A DNA stretch of 64,000 nt, taken from positions 4,092,001-4,156,000 of the forward strand of contig JAHREC010000018.1 of the NCBI GenBank assembly GCA_020081605.1, read 5' to 3'. The number at the start of each line of letters is the position of its first letter. Within the stretch, counting starts at the first letter, position 1. The stretch is from Albifimbria verrucaria. Lineage: Eukaryota > Ascomycota > Sordariomycetes > Hypocreales > Stachybotryaceae. This document shows, piece by piece, positions 33,361 through 45,500 of this stretch. The notes under the pieces are model-generated. The model worked only from the letters and a program-made list of their open reading frames with translations. It ran no database searches and had not been told where the DNA came from. The translations under genes and the position numbers were made by a program.

Positions 33361-36285
33361 CTATACATGTGATAATTTTCTTTGAATTCGGGCATGAATT
33401 CGATGACTTTTAAATCCAACACGTAACCTCAGCTCAGTTGCCCATGTCAAGGCGAGTATCTTTTCAGAAGGGAACATGTTCGGGTCAGGTACGTTTTGCA
33501 TCATACCCTCAAGGTCCAGCCACGCGTCATTCATGAAGAACATGGGAAAGCTGTTGGGATTCAGATCCACAGAGTCGAGGCCAATGCCCATGCCGTCTAG
33601 GCCGTGCAGGTCCATGGCGCCGCCGAAATCGGCCGCCGCGGATCCTGGCTGGGGCGGAACCCAGGAGGTGGCGGACGACTGGAATCCGGGAGCCTGTGGC
33701 GCGCCTAGGCTGTCTGCGTTCTCGCTGTCGTTGGTGGAGGACATCTGGCCGAGGGAGGCCCAGACAGGGGCGGCTGGGGCGGCTGGGGCGGGAATCGACC
33801 CGGAGGTGGCGTGTTGGCCGCGGATGGGCTATCTTGAAATGAAGAGTGTGGAGGCTGTGGGAGGCTTGACGTTTTGTTAAACATGCCTGTGCGGGTGGCC
33901 ATGGGTTCGCCAACGGTTGCTACCTCGGAGAGTAGTTGAAGCGGCGTGTTGACCTTGGCCTTTGCTGCTGCGATACCGCATCTGCAGAAGATGACCCTGA
34001 GCGCTGCGGCGTCATCTCCGCGCCAGCTCGGCCCGGGCCGGGGCCCGCCGCGGCCCCGTCGGTCTTCCCATGCCGGAAGAACCACGTCTTGAGCATGGCC
34101 AGCACGACGAGGAACTTCATCGCGGACCGACACTTGTCCTCGGCGGCCGCGACGCGGAACTTGTCGAGCAGAGCCTCAATGTAGTACTCTGCGCGCAGGC
34201 TGTCACGCTCAATGACGTTCCCCAGGTCGAGACGGGGCTCGCGGCAGTGAACCACATCTTAAGGCGGATGACCAGGGCGAAGGCCACGCGGACGAAGTTG
34301 AAGACAGGTAGGCAGCGCACGCGCGGGATGGGCAGCGAGATGAAGAGGTCGAGGATGCTGGTCGAGGCGGCGAGGCACGCCGATAATGCGTTGATGTGCG
34401 CCGTGGAGAGCGTCTCGGACTGCACGATGCCTTCTTGGAGGTTATCGGTGTTGAACGGCGGCCGCCACTGGTCGTTCGAGGAGTCAGAGTGGATGGCCAG
34501 CTCGTTCATGAACAGGGTTACTACATTGAAACCTATCTCAAGCGTCGCTATTTGCAAGAAATACATGTTAAATTGGTGATTGGGAGAAAAGGGGATAGGT
34601 TTAGGTACTCACGTTTCATCTCCTCCCGCGGCACCGACATTCGATACTTGTCCAGCTCACGTTGCAACCCTTTCAAGGCGTGCTGCGTCCGCAGCTCTGT
34701 GATGTTGACACCGATGGACGAGTCGTCCATGGCGAACTGCAGCGCTATCTCCTCGGCGTGCCGATGATTCCACACAAGATGGCAGAAATACTTGTCCGTC
34801 GGCGCGGCATCCGGCGACGACATCAGCACCTCGACGCAGTCGCTCGCGAAGGGCGTCCAGCGCAGCAGGTTCGGCCGGTGCATGGCCATGGACGTGTTGG
34901 CGCACAGGTAATGGCACGTCAGCCAGGTGCGCCGATTCTCCAGAGTCATTGGGTCCGGCGGCGCCTCCTCGGCGAGCCCTCCTTCGTGGAGAACGGGGAG
35001 AATGCGCCGCTGAGGACCGCGCTTCCCCAGTCCAATATCGATGGCCATGACGGCAGCCATGTGGGTGAGCTGGTAGAACTTGAGCTCCTCGAAGTGCTCC
35101 GGCGGCCAGTACCAGACGACGGAAACTTGGATGGCTTGGATGAGCTCTACGCTCTTCTCACCTGCAAGGAAAATCCTCTCCGCAAAGACGTACATCATCT
35201 CCCGCTGCAGTGCCCTTTGAAGCTTCGGATGGTCCCCGGAGGCGGAGGCCATGATCGAGAGAAAGAGAACCGGCTTATCCTTCCGGATCTCCGACGCCGT
35301 CGTGCCCGGCGGGAATATTACAGCGGGCATCTCCTGAACCATCTGATCTGTGTATCGAGCAAAGATCTCATCAACCAGGTCCATCGTGATGAGCCCGCGA
35401 TCTACAATATCGCCCTCGGCCGGCTTGGCGAATAGCGACGACATAGGAGGAGCAGCAGGAGACCCTCGGCGCTCCTCGCTAGGCTCAGGCTGTCCCGACC
35501 CTTCCTCTTCTGTCCAGCCAGAGAAATGCTTGGCAGGAAATTACTTGGAGGGTCCGTGCCGGGCTGTACCGTGAGTGCTGCGTGATGGGTAGCGTGGCCG
35601 CATTCCGGAGCCGCGGGAGGGGCGGGTTCCAGTCCATGCCGTTGTCGTAAGTGGCCGACTCCTCACCCGGAGCGGACGCTCGATGACCTGTGGGCGGCGT
35701 GCCGGACGAGCGCACAGTAGGACTCCGATGCATGGCGTGTGATATGCTCCCAGGTGCTGATGCTGATGCCGAGCCAGCCGTGGGCGGGTGCTGCCCGTAG
35801 CCTTGCATGTGCTGCGGCGCCCTGGCCTGCAGGCTCGCCGTCAAAGCATCAATCTTCTTCTCCAGCTCGGCGACACGGCTGTCAGTCCTCTTCTGACGCT
35901 TCCTCGTCGGCGCCGTAACCACGCACTTGCGCCCGGCCTTCCTGCACCGCTTACACGGGCCATCATGGTCGTCAGGATCAGGATCGCAGCGCACCTTCAA
36001 GCCGCGACAGGCCTCGCAAGCCCTGGGCTTCTTGGGGTCAGAATTGTCGCCAGCCAGACCGTCCTGCTCGCCACTGCTGTGGTCCTGGTCATATTCGCTG
36101 TTGGCGTCTTGCTCCTGTGCGTGGTGGTGATGCCCACTCTGCGCGCCAAGACCGCTCAAGGAAGTACCGGATGCAGCAGGCTGCTGGTGACGACCCGGGG
36201 ATGGCGCGCCCGAAGTCACGGACTTGTCTGGTGATGGCTGGGCATCGTTTGGGCGGTTTTTAGCGAGATGAGGGTCAAATTCCAT
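33361..36285 (-). CDS. Zn2Cys6 fungal transcription factor (War1/Leu3-like)
   Basis: A nuclear regulator of about 954 aa. Exons are 36285-34613 and 34547-33361 (65-nt intron with GTGAGT donor). A His/Gln-rich N-terminus leads to the binuclear cluster CEACRGLKVRC...CKRCRKAGRKC (CX2CX6CX10CX2CX6C, about 36025-35935). Basic RKRQKR and a coiled-coil VAELEKKIDALTASLQAR dimer element follow. QPGTDPPSNFLPSISLAG then begins the regulatory region, and a helical fungal_trans-like middle domain spans about 35440-34000. The C-terminus is Pro/Gln-rich, then an acidic, hydrophobic MFFMNDAWLDLEGM that looks like an activation domain. The target and ligand are unknown; the War1/Leu3 resemblance rests on the zinc cluster and linker. 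Five one-base deletions are inferred, two in exon 1 near 35610 and 35500, three in exon 2 including 34234-34237. Confidence 0.85.
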
Positions 36286-37168
36286 TGAGTCTCTGTCGAC
36301 AAGAGTCCTGGCGGAGCACTTGAAGCATCAAACGGACGGCCGGACATGATTGTCGCCGATTCACCGACATCAAGCAAACATGGTCAGCACTACGTAGGTG
36401 TTGCTTATGTAAGGATCTTCCTCGCCCAGTCCAAACCTTCAGCATTTAATCTAATCTATTATTAGCCGCTATAAGGCAAGACAGTCTCACTCTCACTCTC
36501 ACTCTCACTCAAAGTCAAATTCAATCTAGCATAGCCATGCTCCTCTTCTTCGGCTTGTGGACATGAAAGCCTAGGTATGTTTCTATATTCAGCGAGCAGC
36601 TAGAGAACTCAACTTGTCACGTTTGCAAAGAAGACAATTGTTATGCGTGAACATTAGTCCTTTGTTTTTTGTTTTTATTATCTTCTGCTTCTTAAGTTCG
36701 GCCATCATTTCATAATCTACATGGTTGAGAAAACTCCACCACCTGAATGCGTTCCATCGCAGCTGCGCAAGAGAGACAAGAAAAAGATAAATAACAAGGC
36801 GGCGGAGAGGCGAGCCAACTCCGCTGATTGCATACCCGGACCCAAGAGAAACGCCATGCTAAGCCAGGAATAAATAATTCAACGACATACAGCCACCCCG
36901 TGCTCAATTTCTTTCTTCCAGATTTTCCTCTGCTCTGGCCTTTGCCTAATGGCAACTCGCCCAGTGTAGATAACGCCGCAGTACATGCTAGTTGTTTCAA
37001 GATAAATCCTGGATGAAATGCTTCCTCTCCCAAAATATAGTGATTAATGTGCATCAAACCCGTACGTCAGAAAGCCCTTGTCTTCCGGTACGAAATCGAG
37101 ACCAACACCCATTTGCTTCCAGTTGCACATGTTCCCGCTGGCAATTCCAGGTATATACATCTCTCAAA
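36286..37168. other. Promoter of the Zn2Cys6 gene and 3' flank of the RhoGAP gene
   Basis: About 880 nt. It contains a (CTCACT)n repeat at 36486-36510 about 200 nt upstream of the regulator start. No reading frame is supported. Confidence 0.5.
36486..36510. repeat. (CTCACT)n short tandem repeat
   Basis: About four direct copies of a six-base CTCACT unit in the regulator's upstream region. Confidence 0.85.
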
Positions 37169-40100
37169 TTAGAAACGTGTCTCTTCTCGCAGGCGGCTCT
37201 TAGATCCTTGGTGGTTCAAGTGCACCATTCCGCCCATGAAAATGGCGCTCTCACGTCGACGATTTGGTTGGTCATAAGCGGCAAGGCCGCCACCATGCTC
37301 GTCGCCAGAATTCTGATACGCATGACGCTCGTGGGGCTGAGCACCCCGGTGCTGTCCATGAGGCCCATGAGGATCCTGGCTCATGGACAGTCGATACGCA
37401 TTCTCGTACGCCGGTCTAGAGCCTCCGCCCGACCCTCCATGCTGGGCGTGATGCGGCGATTCGTGAAGCTGGCGGGATGCTCCTAGCGGCGGCGTTGGCG
37501 AGCCGCGAGCACCGTTCAAGCTCATGAGCAGAGGTGGGGTTGGTGTTGTCCTCTGATGCTCCCATTTGTTTTCTGCTCGCTGCTGTCCATGAGGAGATGC
37601 GCTCCCGGATGATGTTGATGGACGATGACGGCGAGGAGGCGGTTCAAAACGATGAGGCGGTTGCTCCTCCGTTTCGGAAACGGGAGATGGCAGCTCATAC
37701 TCCTCAGGCTCGATACCGAAAATAGCCTCGTAGTTCTGTAGGAAAAGTGCAAAGACCGGAGCCGGAATGTTCAGCGTCGGCGAGAAGACGATGCCAACGT
37801 TGCGAACAGTCATCTTGTTCATGTCTGCATTGTTGATGATCTTGATTAAGAATGCAATCAGGTACTTGAGAAGTGTTGCGTTCGCAAGGGGCAGTCGTTG
37901 TGTAAGCGCGTTCAGTGCCGCCAACTTCTCTTGGCGGTTGGTGATCTCAGTGGTGGCTAGGAATTCGAGATGCAAGTCCCGCGTGAGAATCGTTGTCGGG
38001 AGCTCACGCAGGTACAGCTTTAAAAGGGATGCAACCGCGTGGATATCGTAATATTCCTCATCGGTAACCAGATTGACATCACCCTCAACATTGAATCGCT
38101 CCTTAGAGCCTTGATGACCAAATTCGAGCCGCTGAGTCGGAAGATACCTTCCTCAAGAATCGCGTTCTTGTAGTCAAGATACTGGATGCACCGATACACA
38201 ACAGATGGCAGCGGCACGCGGACATCGGTAGGTCCATTGTACCGCACAGCTTCCGCCAAAGGTGAGCCAAAGACCTGTCGCAAAGCTCCTTGGTAAGCGT
38301 TGTGAGGGGTGTCGATCCAAACGCATTCTCGGCTACACCATACACCGAATCCTGTCCATCCGATGATGAGCGGGTCTTCGGGCCAAAACCAAAGAAACTG
38401 CGTTTCCGCTGCTTCTTCTCCTCGCTAGTGGGGATGGTGAGACCGTTCTTGTTACCCCAGCTAGTAGAGTCTGCGATGACGTGAGCATCTTTGGGAGCTG
38501 AGATGACCTTAGACTGTGAGTGCAGTGTCTCAGCAGCATGGCCGTGGCTGTTGGAATGATCCGGGACGCCACCAGATGTCTTCGGTCGCGCGGCTGCCAC
38601 GTGAGGCGCATCGCCGGCAAGAGTTGAATCATACTTAACGCCTATAAGTGTATCTGACTCAGAAGGCTGGTGATGAGGCTTGTTGTGGCCGCTCTTCTTA
38701 GTGTTCTTTCCTCCCGCCGGATGCTCCGCGCCCGACGGGCGGCGTTCCTGAGTATGCTGCTGATGGTGGTGACCATGATGCTCCGAATCAGCAGAATCGC
38801 GGAAGTCGATCCACTGCAACAGCGCATCTACCCACAGGTCACGCTCCTTATCACTCTCCGCACACAACACGTGCTTGACGTGGCTGCTAGAATCCTTCTT
38901 CTTTGGTTCCAGAATCAGGAAGGCGTGGCGGTACTGATTGTCAAAGTCCTCATTTGGATTGCTTCGTGCAGGTGACTGGGCGTCGCTGCTGTGAGATTGC
39001 TTACCAATTTGCGCCCCTTGCAGTTTGATTGTACCGAGATGAGCACCACCTGGGGTCTCATAGTATTTGAGGCTGGGTCCATCGAGAACAAAGAACCGAG
39101 CCTTCCAGCCACCAAAGTTCTTGCCTCTTTTGGTAAGATATCCGCTTCTGAGCGGGCGGCCATCAGGTCCCAGCTTATGCACGCTACCCTCGGGTGTCAG
39201 TGCACTCATTGAGCCCTCCTCGTGAGCGTTGGGAGGCAGCGTGTGTGTTGATAGGTACTTGCACAACTCCACCCCGGTCGCAGTGTCGAGGGTGTGTTGA
39301 GCAACTCGTCGAGATACCCATCCAGCATCTTGCGTCGAGCATCGAGCTTCGCTGGTGCGTGACCGCTGAATAAAGACCGGTCTGGCGTTCTGGCGGTAAA
39401 TGCGGGACATTGTTTCAGGCGCTGATCCAACTTAGAGAGCGAAGCGGAATCCTTCTCGACACGCCAGAGTTCACCGCCATCGGCACGAGAAATAATGGCA
39501 AGTGTAAAGACTGGGTCCTCCTCCAGCTGCGTCAGTGACAGCAAGCTTGCCCTAGACGGCTTCATGCGTGAAGAGGCGACCCTGATCTCAATAGACGGTA
39601 GAGCGTTTGGTGGCAGTAAGAGATCGGGATATTCCTCAGTAATGAAGCCTTTGTAGATGTGAGTTCTTTCCGGGACTTCCACCTTTGGTACGTCAATGCC
39701 GTGCTTCTGGGTCCGGGATTCCTGGTCCTTGGTTGGGTTTTGGGGCCGGGAGGTGGTGGGAGGCTCGGCAGGGCGCGCAACGAATGGTGAGGCCAACGGT
39801 GTGTTGGGCGGAAGGGGTATAGGCTGGCGAGGTGGTCGTGGTGATAATGGGGGTTATGGAAAGATGAAGATCGGGGAGAGTAGGCGGGCGAATGAATTGG
39901 AGACTTCATGGCGAATGAGCGTGGGCTGGCCGGCAGCCCTGTGTTCAGTAAAGGTGGTAGAACCAGCTCCGTGTGGTTGGTGTCGTCGCCGTTTAGAACA
40001 GCTGCAAGAGATGCGGTTCCCGAGTCTTGTGAGATTGGTGAAAGATTCTTTGGTTGTGAAGGCACACCGTCGGCGGGAGACGCTGCGTTGCTCGACTTGC

Positions 40101-42519
40101 TCTTCTTCGAAACGCTGCGGGCCTCGGCCTCCTTTAATACTAGAATTTCTCGTTCACGGTCATCTTCTTCTCTCGTCCTACGACGGCCCCTTCTCTCGTC
40201 AGCAGCCTTTCCAACGTCTAGAATATCGTCTAGATCAGAGTCTGTTTCGTCGTCGGGAGATGGTGTCGAGACTGCCTTGGCTGCCTTTTTAAGCTTCAAC
40301 GGAGCGGGAGGCGCCTTACGCGGTGGAGGCGCAGGAAACTTTGCCAGGCCCTCGTCGGGCTGTGGGGTAGCCTCAACAATAGCAAGCTTCGGTAACTTCG
40401 GCGGCGGCATCTTAGGCGGGTCGCTAGGCTGAGCGCGAGACGGGGAGAGAAATGTTGAAGGGAATCTCTTTCAGCTCCTCCGCAGCCCTTTCTTTGCGCG
40501 CCATGTCAGCAGCCTTGTCATCGGCCTCGTGGTCATAGCTGTCAAAGGCGTGTTCCTCGGGTTTGGGCATCAAGTGGTTGGGGTTGAGGAGCTCGTCGAC
40601 AGCGGATGGAGGTCCGTTGGGTTGATCTGCCGGGGAGTGATGGGATAGGGCGCCAGAGACACGTCTATGGGCGAGCCTGGTTGACTGCCGGAATCGATCG
40701 TTGGGGAGTCGGGAATGACAGCGACGTGACCTCTCGGCTTGTCTCCGCGTGCTATCGGATGTCCGGCTGCTGCATCCTGGCTAGGACGGCTACCATGTCG
40801 GGCACCGGCAGCTCTGGACACTGCAGGATCTGCCATCATCTCCTTTAACTTGGTTCTATATTTTTCCTTGTCCTTCAGAGACCTTTCCAGGTCCTTATTA
40901 AGGCCAAGAATCATTGCCCTCTGTTTGTCGACAAGACGCCATAATTGACTATTTTGTTGCGACTGTGAATGCTTCTCTTTTAGGAGGTGACGAATCAGGG
41001 CCTCGGGGCTCCCTGCGGTCTGGATGAGGTTGTCGATGTCGAAGGGACATCTTGGGAGCCAATGTCGGACCTGGACAGGGCGGAGATGGCCGAGTTGATG
41101 GAGGATTTCCTAGACACCCTTCAGACGACTCGCCTTTGACGGCACCCACGGGGCCAGCCATTGCCAATCCGCGAGATTGGCTGGAGCCCTGAGACGGCCT
41201 GGAGGTCACTGAGTGCGGGCCGCTTCGAGCGTCATTCGGACGTGGCGGGATTTCGAACCTGCAAGGGAACAAAGGTCAGAATTGCGTTGGGTTGAGGACC
41301 AGGCGGACTATGAAGGAGCCAGGCCGGCTGGAACACTGTTAACGAACCTCTGGGCCTCCGGCTCGGGGTAGAAGAAGTGGAAGAGTCGCGGTAGAAAGTC
41401 AGATTGTCGTTGGCCAGGGTGTCGGTTGCTCGTTCACTTGACTGCTGGTTGGCAGCGGCCAGGCGTAGGTGCTCGTAGAAGAATTCGGCTTGCCGTGGGC
41501 TTGGGGTTCCGGCCTCAGACACCAAGGTGCTCGTTGCTGATAACGGGCTGGGTATAAGCGGTCGTGGAGATCTAAGCCGTTGGCAGGGAGGTTAGCACGA
41601 ACGACAATGGTGATTGAGCGGCGTTGCACGGCAAAGATGCGTGGGCAATAGACCAACGGCGGCGACGCTGTTGGTGAGATTAAGGAAGAGAAGAGAAGCA
41701 GGGGTGTGGCTCGTGTCCCAAGCGTCACGGGAAATGCGATTGAGGAGGAGTGGGGGAGTAAGTTACCAACAGCAAAGCAAGGCGAGCCCGGAGGTATCGT
41801 AGGAAACAAAAGAGACAGAGGCAGCGCCGGGGGAGAGGAAAAGAGGAGGGAGGAAGAGGAGTGGTGCGGGTGAGTAGAGTGTAGCAGAGAGGAAGAAGGA
41901 TATGAAGAAATGGTGATGATTAGAAGGTGGAAAATGGACCTTGGGGCTGGTGTGTACTGGGCGTAAGAAATTTGAGGACCTCGCCGGGTACAGGCAGGTA
42001 CCTGCAGCGCTGTGAAGGATGGGGGTAAACGGCAGTAGAGGGCAGTACAGGTACCTCCGTAATGAAGGTGCAGGCGAGATTCATGGGGGGCCAAGAGAGG
42101 AAGAGGCTAGAGAGATGACTTGGGTGGGTGCCCGTACCAAGCAAGCATATGTACGTACTCAAGGTACTGTAGGTATACCTACCGACCGGGGTGGGGATAG
42201 CGAAATGGAAGCCAGCGCAAAAAGATGAAAAGATGGAGGAGAAGAAGAGCAAAGAAAAACAGAAAAAGGTCGCTTACCTCAGAGCTGGAGACGAAGACGA
42301 CGGCGATGACAAGAGCAAGGAGAAGGAGTGAGGTATGTAGAGGTAGCGCTCGACGGTGGGCGAGATTTCGTCTGGTCGCGTCGGCGATGTTGCTGTTGCT
42401 GTTGCTTGCGCTGGTGGTGCTGGCGCTGCTGGCGCTGGGACTGGCGCTGTCGCTGGTGCGGATGTGTCTGACGAGCCCTGGGCCTGGGCCTGGGAACGCC
42501 GGAGGGCAAGCTGCGACAT
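37169..42519 (-). CDS. BEM3: Bem3-type RhoGAP with PX, PH and RhoGAP domains
   Basis: A Cdc42 GTPase-activating protein that controls polarity at the cortex. Exons are 42519-42278, 41571-41348 and 41258-37169; about 1,500 aa. The N-terminus reads MSQLALRRSQAQ then ISPTVERYL. A coiled coil follows (about 41010-40850: HLLKEKHSQSQQNSQLW, LNKDLERSLKDKEKYR). The PX region lies at 39700-39220 (TPDRSLFSGHAPAKLDARR). The PH domain lies at 39150-38790 (SGYLTKRGKNFGGWKARFF). RhoGAP lies at 38290-37690, with the arginine finger in EEGIFRLSG and VRNVGIVFSPTL. The tail is His/Pro-rich. Domain order equals yeast Bem3. Many single-base deletions break it, for example near 41370, 41115, 41040, 40455 and 38110. 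Intron 1 is unusually long (706 nt), so the first exon is less certain. Confidence 0.87.
41572..42277 (-). other. Long (706 nt) first intron of the RhoGAP gene
   Basis: Donor GTAAGC follows CTGAG at 42278 and acceptor CTTAG precedes ATCTCC at 41571, with GCTAAC about 20 nt before the acceptor. Splicing joins the two frames as PALRSPRPLIPSPLS without a shift. The intron is pyrimidine-rich on the coding strand and contains GGTACCT/TACCTAC words at 41998-42185. It could alternatively be leader sequence of a shorter transcript. Confidence 0.6.
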
Positions 42520-45500
42520 GGTCTGCTATGCGACGAGTGCCTCGGCCCAATTTGGTTGGACGCTCATACAAGGGGACTGTGGTGGGAGGGTTTCGAGATG
42601 GTGCCTGGTTCACCCTGATCCACGTAGCATGTATGTATGTAATGTAAGGGTCCCGGATCAACTTGTTCTTGTTTCCTTTCGCTCTCTGGCACTTCCTCCT
42701 TTTCGGGCCTGGCCCGGTCTGGTCTGGCTGGTTTTGGTCAGGCGTCCGTCGAAAACACCCCCTCTGTTGCTCTGCTTTTTCTCTGTCCTTTGGCTCGTCT
42801 CTGGCTATTTCTGTGCTGTGCCGTTTCGAACGCACGCTATCTTGGGTTTTGCGACTCTGGGGATGTCGGCCGTATCCTTGTCTGGCAGTCGAGAATTGGG
42901 GTAACCCTGGGTCCTGGTGACTCCTCTAACTCCCCATGCAGTGGGAAGCAAAGGACCAGGGGAGGGCGAATGGGTGGGTGACTTTCCCTTCTGGCTCTTG
43001 TGCCCCTTTCTCGATGGCGGTCGCTCTCCTCTCGTGGGTTCAATCTGGGCTGTACCGTATGCACTCAATTATATGCTGCAGACCAAAGTGCCGGGGTTTT
43101 TGGTGTGCATTCCGGTCCGGGTTTTCTGCAACGCAAGGGGTCGTCAAGAACAGGCGAGAAGGAGAGAGAAAGAGAGGAAGAAGGAAAGAGATGTGAATGA
43201 ACGAGTCGTGAAAGTTTTCTGGTCCCAAGAATTTTAAGGTAACTCCCTTTTCTCCCCTACTACCACTATTGCAATCAAAGTTGGGCAAGGCGTAAGGCAA
43301 GGGAAGGGTGAATGTGAACTACTGCTGCGCCGGTATCTTTTAGGTATGGAGTAGCCTCTCAGCCAATCTTTAGCTCACTCAAAGTCACTACTAACACCCG
43401 CCCATCATTCACTTACTCGCCGCCTTGCTTGCTTGTCTGTCTCCCATGCCGTCGATTGCGTCCCAACGCTGGCTCCCGTCATCCAAGCATGGCAACCCAG
43501 GCATGCTATAGCCAGCGGGACGGAATATATCCCATTGCATGCATCAATGACGCCTGCGCCGTGCCTTTCCGTGCCTTGGCAGGAGGAGATGGGGCTCGTC
43601 TTCTCGACGGGATTAACACGCCCCCTCGCTGTAATAATACGGACGGATACGGCCAAGAGATCCAGGCAGAGCCGTCGTACCCAAACATGTGCTTGACGAT
43701 TCATGGCAGAGATGCGTGTGCCCGTACAGCTGGCTCGAGCAAATTCAATGCCCTCCTGCACATACCCAGCGTGGATTCATCAAGCTAATGTACGTGAATG
43801 CAAAGATGCGTCGTCGGGCACATAATCATAACAATGAGCTGTATCAGGTTGCAATACAGTACAGTACATAAGTACGTTACATGACTTCTTCCACTTGCCA
43901 ACCACATCTCGTCCAGGTTCACGCGCGCGTCTACCTACCTTGCCTTTGCCTTACATGTGCAGTCCAATGGGAGTAGCGGGGCAGTTTTCAGAGTACCTGC
44001 TGACCTCCGCCTGGGGCGTGCAGGCCCAGGTACCTGCCTACCTATTTGTCTTAGACCTGCTCCCGCATCTTGTCTCTCCTCCAACCCCCGTCAACATTGT
44101 TTGGGCTGTATGGACGTTGGACGTTGGACATTGGACCCCAGCTCATCGCCGACCTCGCCTCGGCCTCGCACCAATTCCACATTCCTCATACAAGGGAATC
44201 CTCGCATGGGGAATCAACAGTCAGCCCAGATCCTGATAGTCTCTGTTAGTAAGGGACGTAGTCCTAATGATTGCCCCGGTCCGCAAGTGGCCTTTAGTTA
44301 AATTAGATTACCCATGAGCCAGGGGTATCGCCGGGACAGGGGTGGTCATGGGAAAGCCATGTCCGACCAGATGGTGCACCGGCCACGATCGTACCCAGCG
44401 AGCTGCATTTCTCCTACCCTACCGAAAAAGCCATCAAGTCGAAGAAGCTTGAGGATTGGACGCTGGCCGACCCCTTCTTGCCCTTCTCCTCCAACCGTCC
44501 CTTGCCGAACGGTGACCCGCCAGGACATCCTGGTGCACCGGTGGTGGTGAAGAATGATTGAATCTCCAAACAAGACTCAGGTCGTATCCCGATTGAGTAT
44601 GCACGCCTGCTCAGGCCTGCCACGATGTTCCAATCGTGGTGTGCCAGCGCTTCCCCTGCGGCAGAGACATGCTCTGTCAAAACAACACAGCCAAGCTTGA
44701 GTCACCTCGCTGGGTGTTACAAAACTCGTGTCTACACGTACCGTACTTGTGCACCTTTCAGCGAACCCCCAAACATCCACTTCTTGTGTCGTCACGCTTG
44801 GACTTGCTGTCAAAGGGCCCCTCGTCTTAGGAAATGCATACATTCCCGTACTGCAACCCTACGACTGATGCGCAGCTACCATGTTGTGGCCATTGCGTGC
44901 CTACAAGCTACAAGCCCGTGCGTGACTTATAACCGCTCACTCCGATCATGTATTGCAGGGTCTGCAATCTTATCCCATGACCAACCACAAGGAGTGCTAT
45001 TTGTCTATTCGCGGAGGCGATCACCGAGGGCTGGGTTGAACAAGTCCGAACTTGCTGCGGACTCATCTGGAAGAAGAAAAAGCACCCCCGTTTTTAATTG
45101 TGCGGAATGACATTTAAAGAGGGTATCAACATGCAATCGTCGAGAAAGGATAGTCGACATCAATTTCCCGTCCCAGGGTGGTAATGCCACAACCCATCAC
45201 ATCTGGAATGGTCGTCTACTAGTCCACCACGAGATAACATTACACTGCCGTATCCGTACAATAGCATGCGTTGCTCGCGCGTGCGCCGGTAACGATACTA
45301 AACGGCTTGGACCAGCCTTTTGAACATCCAGCTTGCGCAACGGTCCAATCATGTTTCGTAGATGGTAGGTGGAAGAGAAAGACTGGGGTGAGGGCCACAG
45401 CAAGGAGCTCCACAGGTCTGCACATTTGTAGCGGTGTGACCTGCGAATGACGGAGTTGCGAGCCCCTATTCGCAGGCGCGATATCTTGATCACATTTGGG

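Noticed and set aside
42225..42647. Hydrophobic plus-strand frame opposite BEM3 exon 1
   Set aside because: The Leu/Val/Ala run is the complement of a Gln/Ala/Pro-coding repeat in BEM3 exon 1.
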